Part shown: positions 57,529 to 64,000 of the stretch, one piece after another
Layout of the letters: each line of letters opens with the position of its first letter
Numbering within the stretch: the first letter of the stretch is position 1
NCBI RefSeq assembly: GCF_040427915.1
Contig: NZ_JBETXJ010000002.1
Span: forward strand, 248,001 to 312,000
DNA: 64,000 nt
Reading direction: 5' to 3'
Origin: Gardnerella vaginalis
GTDB lineage: Bacteria > Actinomycetota > Actinomycetes > Actinomycetales > Bifidobacteriaceae
The notes under the pieces: model-generated
The model's database searches: none
What the model was told of the DNA's origin: nothing
What the model saw: only the letters and a program-made list of their open reading frames with translations
Program-made: the position numbers and the translations under genes

Positions 57529-58071
57529 CTATTGTTTTGCATTTACGATTGTTTTTTGAAGTTGCGATTGTTCATATGATTTCACTGCTTCTATAGCTCT
57601 ATGAACCATATCTTCAACAGAACCTTCAATAGAGATAACGGTACCGTTTTCTTCTTTATCTAGAGGCTCCAAAATTGCGAACTGACTTGGCAATAAAGAT
57701 GGCGGCATAAAGTGTCCTTTACGATCTTTTAGCCTCTGCGCTATTAACTCATGGCTTCCGTTTAAATGCAAGAAGTACACGTTTAAATTTTTAGAAAGAA
57801 CTTCGCGATATGACCGTTTTAATGCAGAGCTTGAAACAACTGTGTTTTCTCCAAGACTTTCACGCGCAACCATCCATTTGTTAATAAGATCCAGCCAAGG
57901 CCAACGATCTTCATCTGTTAGCGCAATTCCTGCGGACATTTTATCTATATTAGCTTTTGGATGAAAATCATCGCCTTCTGCCAAAGTGTAATCAAGCTGA
58001 TCGCGAATTGCCTCAGAAACAGTAGACTTGCCACAACCAGCAACGCCCATCACTACAATGTGAATCGCCAT
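57529..58071 (-). CDS. gntK: Gluconokinase
   Basis: Small P-loop gluconokinase (181 residues) that phosphorylates gluconate to 6-phosphogluconate. The start ATG 58069-58071 has AAAGGAG 6 nt upstream and gives MAIHIVVMGVAGCGKST with the Walker A at once. EGDDFHPKANIDKMSAGIAL and DRWPWL are diagnostic. The frame extends to a GTG at 58113 that would overlap the promoter. First gene of gntK-gntP-gnd, divergent from gntR. Confidence 0.94.
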   Translation of the reverse strand: MAIHIVVMGVAGCGKSTVSEAIRDQLDYTLAEGDDFHPKANIDKMSAGIALTDEDRWPWLDLINKWMVARESLGENTVVSSSALKRSYREVLSKNLNVYFLHLNGSHELIAQRLKDRKGHFMPPSLLPSQFAILEPLDKEENGTVISIEGSVEDMVHRAIEAVKSYEQSQLQKTIVNAKQ

Positions 58072-58101
58072 AATAGCTCCTTTGTTATTGACAACACTAT
58101 A

Positions 58102-58145
58102 AGAATACCACACAAAGACTCTTTGTCAAAGAATTAAGAGTCTTT
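58102..58145 (-). promoter_or_regulatory. gntK promoter overlapped by a 10-bp inverted repeat
   Basis: TTGACA (58124-58129, minus strand) and TATTCT (58102-58107) are 16 bp apart. AAAGACTCTT (58114-58123) and AAGAGTCTTT (58136-58145) form a perfect 10-bp inverted repeat flanking the -35. This is the likely operator of the adjacent GntR-type regulator. Confidence 0.65.
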
Positions 58146-58232
58146 AATGTGTTATTTTTTGAGCATAACTATATTTTCATTTTCTATTTGCTAGGATGAA
58201 ACCATAAATATACATAAAACTGCGAGGCAAAT

Positions 58233-58973
58233 ATGGTGTCTAATACCACACAAAGTCAAATTTCCAGTGACTTAGTGACCGAAAACGCTCCTTTACATCT
58301 ATCTATAGCGGATGCTCTCGCAGACGAAATAGTAAATAACAAATGGGAGCCAAAAACTAATCGAAAACTAGAAGATATTCAAAAACAATATGGAATATCT
58401 AGAACAGTAGCTCGAGAAGCAACAAGACTATTAGCATCTTTGGGGTGTGTACAATTTCAACGCGGAACAGGCGTAATAGCTTGTAGCCCAGAAAATTGGG
58501 ACGATTTAAATACACGCGTAATCACATGGAAATTACATTCACCATACAGAGAAAACGAACTACGAGCATTAACAGAACTTCGTCTCGTTGTAGAACCCGC
58601 TGCAGCAGCTGGATGCGCATTACGCGGAAATGTAGAAATACGCTATAAAGTGGGCGTAATTGGTCACGATATGGTAAAAGCAGTGGAAGAAAATAGACTG
58701 ACAGATTTTCATGAATTAGACATACAGTTCCATACTCTTTTGCTTGCAAATAGCGGTAACCCGATTTTCGCAAAACTTAGTTCAATAGTTGAAAGCGTAT
58801 TACGAGGCAGAGTTGAACTTAATCTTTATCCACCAAAACCAAACAAAGAAGCGATATTAAACCATAAAAAGGTAACACAAGCAATTATGGAAGGTGACGC
58901 AGCTGCAGCAAGCGCTGCTATGCACGATATTGTAGCCGAAGTAAACACTGCACTTGGATTAGCGGCTTTATAG
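58233..58973 (+). CDS. gntR: GntR-family (FadR/FCD subfamily) regulator of gluconate genes
   Basis: A 246-residue transcription factor. The N-terminal winged helix-turn-helix includes LADEIVNNKW, KLEDIQKQYGISRTVAREAT and GVIACSPENW (about 28-90). The C-terminal FCD ligand domain has ELRLVVEPAAAAGCALRG, the HELDIQFHTLLLANSGNP segment with metal/ligand histidines, and NHKKVTQAIMEGDAAAASAAM. GAGG is 7 nt before the start. It is divergent from gntK and likely represses the gluconate operon until gluconate or 6-phosphogluconate binds. Confidence 0.92.
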   Translation: MVSNTTQSQISSDLVTENAPLHLSIADALADEIVNNKWEPKTNRKLEDIQKQYGISRTVAREATRLLASLGCVQFQRGTGVIACSPENWDDLNTRVITWKLHSPYRENELRALTELRLVVEPAAAAGCALRGNVEIRYKVGVIGHDMVKAVEENRLTDFHELDIQFHTLLLANSGNPIFAKLSSIVESVLRGRVELNLYPPKPNKEAILNHKKVTQAIMEGDAAAASAAMHDIVAEVNTALGLAAL

Positions 58974-58992
58974 CCATAAAAGCAAAATCTAA

Positions 58993-59011
58993 GATTAAGC
59001 AAAGCTTAATC
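58993..59011. terminator. Bidirectional hairpin between gntR and the HD gene
   Basis: GATTAAGC (58993-59000), loop AAA, GCTTAATC (59004-59011), a perfect 8-bp stem between convergent genes. T runs on both sides are weak. Confidence 0.45.
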
Positions 59012-59019
59012 AACTTTGC

Positions 59020-59853
59020 TTAATCAACTTTAAGCCCAAAGAAATCTGCAAGCTTGCAAACGCTCACTCTGCCATACTTATTAACCAAGCCCATCCATCG
59101 CTTCGCATTTTCTTCGCCAAATCGCGCAGCCTTACGCCTGTAGGTGTCAACTGTTAAAAATCGCGGCGGAATCGACTTACTGTTGTATTTATCTGCAACC
59201 ATCACAATTTCTTGTTCAATAGTTTGCGGAATATAGTCGCCAGCTGGAAGCGGTAAATTCTGCGCAACAACTTGCTCGCGAGTCAGCCCTACACCAGTAT
59301 GGTTACGCGCAAATTGCGCAGTATCTTCGCTAAAACCATTATCAATCAAATAGTTGTAGCCGCGCAAACCGTGCAAAATGTAATGGGGACCGTCAAACTC
59401 CAACTTACCGTTCTCTTCGCGCGAACCGTCTTTATCTAAAACAAAATAAGTTCCGATATCGTGCAGCAATCCTCCAGCAAATGCAGCATATTCGTCTACA
59501 TAATCACTTGGAGCCACACCTCCATCGATCTGAGGAAGAGATAGCGGATCTAAATTTATTAATTTTTCAAGACACGACTTTGCTAAATCACATCTACTTT
59601 TTAAGTCTTTATTGATTTTAGATATTTGACAGAGCATAATCCGCTCAACGGATGCTGGCGACTTATCCGCAAAATCCTCAATACTACCAAGTTGCTCAAA
59701 AGCCAACAACTGATTTTGGTGTCTTGCGATCATCCAAGAAATCGTAGCAATAACAACACAATGGCAGTGAATCAAATTGTAAGCAGCTTCACTTGGCGCA
59801 GTAGCGCGATGCAACTTTTCGATCCTATTAAAATCAGGCAAATCTGCAAGCAT
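59020..59853 (-). CDS. HD-domain hydrolase of unknown substrate
   Basis: A 277-residue protein with the pattern of HD phosphohydrolases: LIHCHCVVIAT (about 27-37), GGLLHDIGTYFV (the HD pair, about 127-138), YILHGLRGYNYL, FARNHTGVGLT and IVMVADKYNS, which supplies the final metal Asp. Such enzymes act on nucleotides or tRNA ends; which one is not clear. ATG 59851-59853 (MLADLPDF) follows AAGGAG and is preferred over the upstream start at 59892. It is close to kup. Confidence 0.8.
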   Translation of the reverse strand: MLADLPDFNRIEKLHRATAPSEAAYNLIHCHCVVIATISWMIARHQNQLLAFEQLGSIEDFADKSPASVERIMLCQISKINKDLKSRCDLAKSCLEKLINLDPLSLPQIDGGVAPSDYVDEYAAFAGGLLHDIGTYFVLDKDGSREENGKLEFDGPHYILHGLRGYNYLIDNGFSEDTAQFARNHTGVGLTREQVVAQNLPLPAGDYIPQTIEQEIVMVADKYNSKSIPPRFLTVDTYRRKAARFGEENAKRWMGLVNKYGRVSVCKLADFFGLKVD

Positions 59854-59936
59854 AATTACACCGCGCTCCTTAAAACAAAGCAACACAAACAAAGCAACAC
59901 AAACAAATCACTTGTTGCTTAGTTGCTTAAATCACT

Positions 59937-62465
59937 TCACTTTTTAACTGCTTTAATCTGACCAGTATCTATTCTAGCGATTTTGCCAGTGTTAGATATT
60001 TTAGATTCCTTAGTCTCCTTATTTGCAGACTTTTCAGACTTTTCAGTCTTCTCAGACTTGCCTCCGCTAGAAACATTTGCATTGGCAATATCTCTAGCGT
60101 TCATAATAGTGGTTTGTTCAACGTCTGCAGAAACATCTGCTGCAGCATCAGAACCTTGCAAAGACTGAACAGCCCTAGATGCAGATACCTCTTCTCTCTT
60201 TAAACGAGGAGGTCTACGAGTGGAAACAAACAACGGCTGAACTTCTACAACAGGATTATACGGAGCTAATCCAAACCACTTAACAGGCGTTCCAGCAATA
60301 TGACGAATAGCATACTTCATTTTTAGCGACAATGCACCGCGCAAAGAAATATTTGACTCAGGCATCAAAGCCTTATGCAAAAGCACGTAACGAATTGGAC
60401 CAATATCTGGGTCCGCATCAACCTTAGGATACACAGATTGTTGCTGAGGAAGCTCACCAGTATGCGACAAATCGTGCATAATCTGATGCAAATACGCAGG
60501 TATCGAAGGAGAAACCTTAAACCCAAGTTTGATCTTAACGCGGAACAAATAATCCGTGCCAAAATTCTCCACGCAATATTCGCGTGTAAACGGAGCATCA
60601 TCCGTTTCCACTGACACAGCCCACCACGCGCGAGCACGCTTAGGATGATCAGCAAAAATAGAGAAGAAGATTCCAGTATCCAAACGCTTCATTTCCTTAT
60701 CGGAAGTCAAATAAACAATGTTATCCGCAAAATAAGGAATACGGAAATCGCGATGAAGCTTATCTAGCACAGGCAGAAAATCCTTAGGCTTCATGTGCAA
60801 GCGTTGCGAACGCTCAATCTTAGTGCCATCCTTCCAAGTGAGCATAACGATAAGAATCGTAGCCCCAAGAATCATGGTGAACCAACCACCATGCATGAAT
60901 TTTGCCATAGATGCTATAAAGAACAAAATCTCGATAATCAAGAACACAGTGGCAAAAATTAAAGCAGCAATCTTCTTCTTTTGATACCACATGTGAACAG
61001 TAAGAAGTGTTGTTGTAGCGATCATGGTAAGCGTAAGAGCAAGACCATACGCTCCCGAAATATGCTCTGAATCTTTAAACACGGCTAAAACCGTAAGAGT
61101 TGCAAGACAAAGCACAAAATTAACAACTGGAATATAAAGCTGACCACGAGTACGCGCAGGGTAACGCACCTGAAGATGAGGCATCCAATTAAGGCTTGTA
61201 GCTTCTGAAACCATAGTGAATGCACCAGTAATCAAAGCCTGTGACGCAATAATGCCCGCTGTTACAGAAAGCACAACAGCTACATAACGTAAATTCGGGC
61301 TTAGCATCTGGAAGAACGGATTTAAGCCTTCTATAGACCATAATGCTTTATTGTTTTGATGTTGTAGCATCCAGCTGCCTTGACCAAAGTAGTTTAGAAC
61401 AAGAGCAACTTTAATAAACGGCCACGTAACGTAAACGTTTCCACGCCCAACATGACCCATATCAGAATACAAGGCTTCCGCACCTGTTGTGGAAAGGAAT
61501 ATGATGCCCATTAACGCCATTCCTTGCACATTGTGCGAGCTAAACAAAAACTTCAAGCCGTAAATTGGGTTTAATGCTTCAAAAATTGCCCAATCTTCAC
61601 CAATGTTCATAATTCCAACAAGCGCTAGGAATCCGAACCATATCATAACTACTATGCCGAAAACTTTGCCTATTCTTTCAGTTCCTCGCTGTTGAACCGA
61701 AAACAGAATCACAATAATAACCACGGTGATCATTAAAGATAGATTGTCGTTTTCTAAGAAAATAGGCCTAAACGCAGATATAGTTCGCAGACCTTCTACT
61801 GCAGAAGATATTGAAACTGCTGGAGTTAAAACAGAATCAGCAAGGAACGCAGCACCGCCAATCATTGCTGGAATCGCAAGCCACGCGCCTTTTCGTCTAA
61901 TAAGCGAGTAGAGTGCAAAAATTCCACCTTCGCCTTTGTTGTCTGTGCGCATAGCTACAAACACGTATTTTACGGTTGTGATCAGCGTGATTGACCAAAA
62001 CACTAGGGATAACATTCCGTAAACGGCTTCGCGACTAATGTTTTGCAATCCGCCTTGACCAGCTAAGAATGTTTGAGCAGTGTACAAAGGAGAAGTTCCA
62101 ATATCTCCATAAACAACGCCCAATGCCACTATCGACATACCTAAAGTAAATTTATCTGAGCTGGTTTGGATCTTCGCCCACCATCTGCCAAGTGGACCTC
62201 TAACCGCACTATCCGCAAGCTTTTCAGCCTCTTTAACTTCTTTAGCCTGCTGATACGCCAACGCCTCTCGTTCTTCGCGAGTGGTGGTTTTCTGAGAAAC
62301 TTTTGGCGCTTTTGTAAAAGAAGCGGCTTTTAGAATCGCCTCTTTAGGGTTCGTTACTCCCTTAGCAGCCTTCTCAGACTCCTTCGCCCCGTTGCGAAGA
62401 TCCTTAGCGTCATCGTTAGATAGCGCTGAAACGCGTGACTTAGTCATGCTTGATTTTTCCTCCAA
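59937..62465 (-). CDS. kup: Potassium uptake protein Kup
   Basis: KUP-family K+ transporter of 842 residues. The core begins SIVALGVVYGDIGTSPLYTA without its first residue (about 113-131) and spans about 12 helices, including FLADSVLTPAVSISSAVEGL. A soluble C-terminal domain (FRIPYFADNIVYLTSDKE onwards) follows, with a further 90-residue Ser/Lys/Glu-rich tail. The N-terminus has a 115-residue charged cytoplasmic extension not seen in E. coli Kup. The start MEEKSSMTKSR lies behind GGAGG close by, with MTKSRVSAL as an alternative. A long hairpin precedes it (62468-62525). Confidence 0.94.
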   Translation of the reverse strand: MEEKSSMTKSRVSALSNDDAKDLRNGAKESEKAAKGVTNPKEAILKAASFTKAPKVSQKTTTREEREALAYQQAKEVKEAEKLADSAVRGPLGRWWAKIQTSSDKFTLGMSIVALGVVYGDIGTSPLYTAQTFLAGQGGLQNISREAVYGMLSLVFWSITLITTVKYVFVAMRTDNKGEGGIFALYSLIRRKGAWLAIPAMIGGAAFLADSVLTPAVSISSAVEGLRTISAFRPIFLENDNLSLMITVVIIVILFSVQQRGTERIGKVFGIVVMIWFGFLALVGIMNIGEDWAIFEALNPIYGLKFLFSSHNVQGMALMGIIFLSTTGAEALYSDMGHVGRGNVYVTWPFIKVALVLNYFGQGSWMLQHQNNKALWSIEGLNPFFQMLSPNLRYVAVVLSVTAGIIASQALITGAFTMVSEATSLNWMPHLQVRYPARTRGQLYIPVVNFVLCLATLTVLAVFKDSEHISGAYGLALTLTMIATTTLLTVHMWYQKKKIAALIFATVFLIIEILFFIASMAKFMHGGWFTMILGATILIVMLTWKDGTKIERSQRLHMKPKDFLPVLDKLHRDFRIPYFADNIVYLTSDKEMKRLDTGIFFSIFADHPKRARAWWAVSVETDDAPFTREYCVENFGTDYLFRVKIKLGFKVSPSIPAYLHQIMHDLSHTGELPQQQSVYPKVDADPDIGPIRYVLLHKALMPESNISLRGALSLKMKYAIRHIAGTPVKWFGLAPYNPVVEVQPLFVSTRRPPRLKREEVSASRAVQSLQGSDAAADVSADVEQTTIMNARDIANANVSSGGKSEKTEKSEKSANKETKESKISNTGKIARIDTGQIKAVKK

Positions 62466-62467
62466 AA

Positions 62468-62525
62468 AGTAAGACCTCTTCTTTGCAATAATCTGCCATA
62501 ATAAGAAGTCGCATATGGTCTTACT
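62468..62525 (-). promoter_or_regulatory. Leader hairpin of kup
   Basis: On the minus strand AGTAAGACC (62517-62525) pairs perfectly with GGTCTTACT (62468-62476); inside, CTTCTT pairs with AAGAAG. The hairpin ends a few bases before the GGAGG of kup and is followed by TTTT. It may control translation or stop transcription early. It does not look like a ydaO (c-di-AMP) riboswitch, being far too short. Confidence 0.5.
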
Positions 62526-62555
62526 GCTTACAGTTTTATTTATTTGTACCTAAAT

Positions 62556-62567
62556 ATTGTATACAAT
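62556..62567. promoter_or_regulatory. 12-bp palindrome in the kup promoter region
   Basis: ATTGTATACAAT, perfectly palindromic. TATACA within it can serve as a -10 with TTGCTT 16 bp upstream on the minus strand. Possible operator. Confidence 0.35.
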
Positions 62568-62647
62568 AACAGATATATAAAGCAAAGTCAGCATAGAATC
62601 CTTGAAAAATAGGGATTAATCAAAGCAAGAATATAAGGCTAGATCGT

Positions 62648-63628
62648 CTAAAAACCGTAGATTTCTTTCGTTGTTTTTAAAGTTGACTTTGCCACTTCTA
62701 GCAAAGAGCAATCAAGAGCATTAGCTAGCGACTCAAGAGTGTAAGGAACCATATAAGGAGCGTTCGGGCGACCTCGATACGGCATTGGCGTAAGGTATGG
62801 TGCATCCGTTTCAACAGTAATGTGATCTTTGCCGATAATTCGCGCAGATTCTTGTAAATCTTCGTTACCCTTATAGCTAATCGTTCCAGAAAAACTCGCG
62901 TACCAGCCATTTTCTTTTAACACTTGAGCTAAGTCTTTTCCGCCAGAATAGCTGTGAAACACCGTGCGCTCTGGCGCTCCGTCTTTTAGCAAAATTTCTA
63001 CAACATCACTATGAGCATCTCTATCGTGAATTTGAAGCGGCAAATTAAGCTCTTTTGCAAGTGCTATATGCGCGCGGAATGAGTCGCGCTGGTAAATTCT
63101 TGCAGATTCGCCCGTGCGGAAATAGTCTAAACCAGTTTCGCCAATCGCAACTACTTCTTTTGTGTTATCTACAACTAGCGAGCGCAAGTGTTGCATCGCC
63201 TCATCAAATGAAATATCGTGATACGGCTTATAAACTACTGGTAAACCATCTGGTCCTTCTGCTCCCCTATGGCCATGTAGAGGCGCTTCGTTTGGGTGAA
63301 TCGCTATTGCAGCACGCACGCAATCAGGGTGAGCAGCTGCAAAATCTATTGTCGGCTGCCAATCTGGGTATTCGCATCCAACTTCGATCATTTGCGAAAC
63401 CCCTGATGCTTTTGCACTATTTACTAAGTCATCTGCAGTTGGTTCAGCAATTGGTTCTCGCCCTTTTTGCGCTAATTCTTGATTAAGATTTTGCACAAAG
63501 TCCACTACGCTTAACATGTGCGTGTGGTCGTCTGCGATTGTTATGCCTTCTTTAAGCAAATTTTCCCATATTGTAGATTGTTCTGTTAAAGAAGGTGCCC
63601 AATTATGTTCGCGATGATGCTTACTCAT
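62648..63628 (-). CDS. tatD: TatD-family metal-dependent hydrolase
   Basis: A 326-residue TIM-barrel hydrolase. Metal-binding motifs are DDHTHM (about 33-38, normally DSHCHL), GETGLDYFR, LQIHDRDAH (about 196-204), FHSYSGG and VETDAPYLTP. TatD enzymes have 3'-5' exonuclease or endonuclease activity in DNA repair. A preceding 30-residue N-terminal extension and a longer loop at 130-150 are present. It lies between kup and an ABC exporter gene, all on one strand. Confidence 0.9.
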   Translation of the reverse strand: MSKHHREHNWAPSLTEQSTIWENLLKEGITIADDHTHMLSVVDFVQNLNQELAQKGREPIAEPTADDLVNSAKASGVSQMIEVGCEYPDWQPTIDFAAAHPDCVRAAIAIHPNEAPLHGHRGAEGPDGLPVVYKPYHDISFDEAMQHLRSLVVDNTKEVVAIGETGLDYFRTGESARIYQRDSFRAHIALAKELNLPLQIHDRDAHSDVVEILLKDGAPERTVFHSYSGGKDLAQVLKENGWYASFSGTISYKGNEDLQESARIIGKDHITVETDAPYLTPMPYRGRPNAPYMVPYTLESLANALDCSLLEVAKSTLKTTKEIYGF

Positions 63629-63693
63629 GATTTACAAGTGTAGTCACATATTTAACGTGGCTTAAAACGTGACTTAAAACGCAACTTTTGTAA

Positions 63694-64000
63694 TTACGCA
63701 ATCGCCGCACTAATCGCAGCGTATTGCGATTCCACAAGCCTGTAATACGCACCTTTTTGCGCCATAAGTTGCTCATGACTTCCGCGCTCCACGATTTGCC
63801 CATGGTCAATCACGCAAATCAAATCCGCATTCTCGATTGTAGAAAGTCTATGTGCAATTACAAAAGAAGTGCGATTTTTAAGCAATTGAGCCAATCCTGC
63901 TTGCAACGCCTCTTCTGTACGCGTATCAATATTGCTTGTTGCTTCGTCTAGGATTAGAATTCGCGGATTCGCAAGTAATACTCGAGCAAACGATATAAGC
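63694..64000 (-). CDS. ABC transporter ATP-binding/permease protein, C-terminal end only
   Basis: The frame is open from the window edge to the stop at 63694. It shows the last part of an exporter-type ATPase: FARVLLANPRILILDEATSN (Walker B) with IDTRTE, the H-loop FVIAHRLSTI, and ENADLICVIDHGQIVERGSH. This matches MsbA/LmrA-like half-transporters. The rest lies beyond 64000, so the substrate cannot be judged. Confidence 0.88.
   Translation of the reverse strand, partial: LISFARVLLANPRILILDEATSNIDTRTEEALQAGLAQLLKNRTSFVIAHRLSTIENADLICVIDHGQIVERGSHEQLMAQKGAYYRLVESQYAAISAAIA

Noticed and set aside
62466-62647. ydaO-type c-di-AMP riboswitch before kup
   Set aside because: The leader is too short and lacks the conserved cores; only a simple hairpin is seen.

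Overview
The window looks like a chromosome segment of a low-GC member of the Bifidobacteriaceae, most likely Gardnerella. This is inferred from the AT-leaning codon use, the order rne/rng - rplU - rpmA - obgE - proB - aspC - tRNA-Trp - secE - nusG, the 16S-23S-5S operon without a spacer tRNA, and the actinobacterial 'anchored repeat' ABC transporter. Nearly every gene is on the minus strand. The exceptions are an AEC transporter, a RelA/SpoT-like gene, a gntR gene and a candidate small RNA.

Layout. 1-5 kb: a receptor-type Ser/Thr kinase (cut by the window edge), murA and a metallophosphoesterase. 4.9-5.05 kb: a candidate plus-strand small RNA or tiny ORF with its own promoter and terminator. 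5-16 kb: the information-processing block from nusG back to RNase E/G, with proB and an aspartate aminotransferase. 16-19 kb: an AEC permease and a secreted coiled-coil surface protein; its promoter carries a 10-base G tract between the -35 and -10, the layout of a phase-variable promoter. 19.5-29.0 kb: an accessory island bracketed by copies of a chromosomal repeat. It holds a KilA-N protein, a single-chain Type ISP restriction-modification enzyme, a DUF4065/Panacea antitoxin-like gene divergent from a RelA/SpoT-domain (toxSAS-like) gene, an ORF6N remnant and a polytopic membrane protein of unknown function. 29-38 kb: core metabolism (Maf-Nudix fusion, thrB, hom, CPBP protease, ddl, gpsA, plsC). 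38-48.1 kb: one long unit of three surface-anchored repeat proteins plus the substrate-binding, ATPase and permease subunits of a metal ABC transporter, starting at a promoter whose spacer is a Fur/Zur-type box. 48.2-55 kb: a nicotinamidase-like gene and the rRNA operon. 55-59 kb: a gluconate locus (gnd, gntP, gntK and divergent gntR). 59-64 kb: an HD protein, Kup, TatD and the end of an ABC exporter.

Beyond genes, the window is rich in dispersed non-coding repeats: (i) a 53-bp palindromic tandem repeat at four loci; (ii) a composite of three hairpins whose stems differ by compensatory changes between two copies; (iii) MITE-like 182-184 bp elements with 19-bp terminal inverted repeats next to an 86-88 bp hairpin module; (iv) a 12-19 bp word, AGTCGCCAGCAACCG and variants, at about nine sites inside unrelated genes and between genes. 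Short tandem repeats also occur in thrB, in a surface protein and just upstream of several start codons.

All calls come from reading the sequence and from remembered family motifs; no database search was run.
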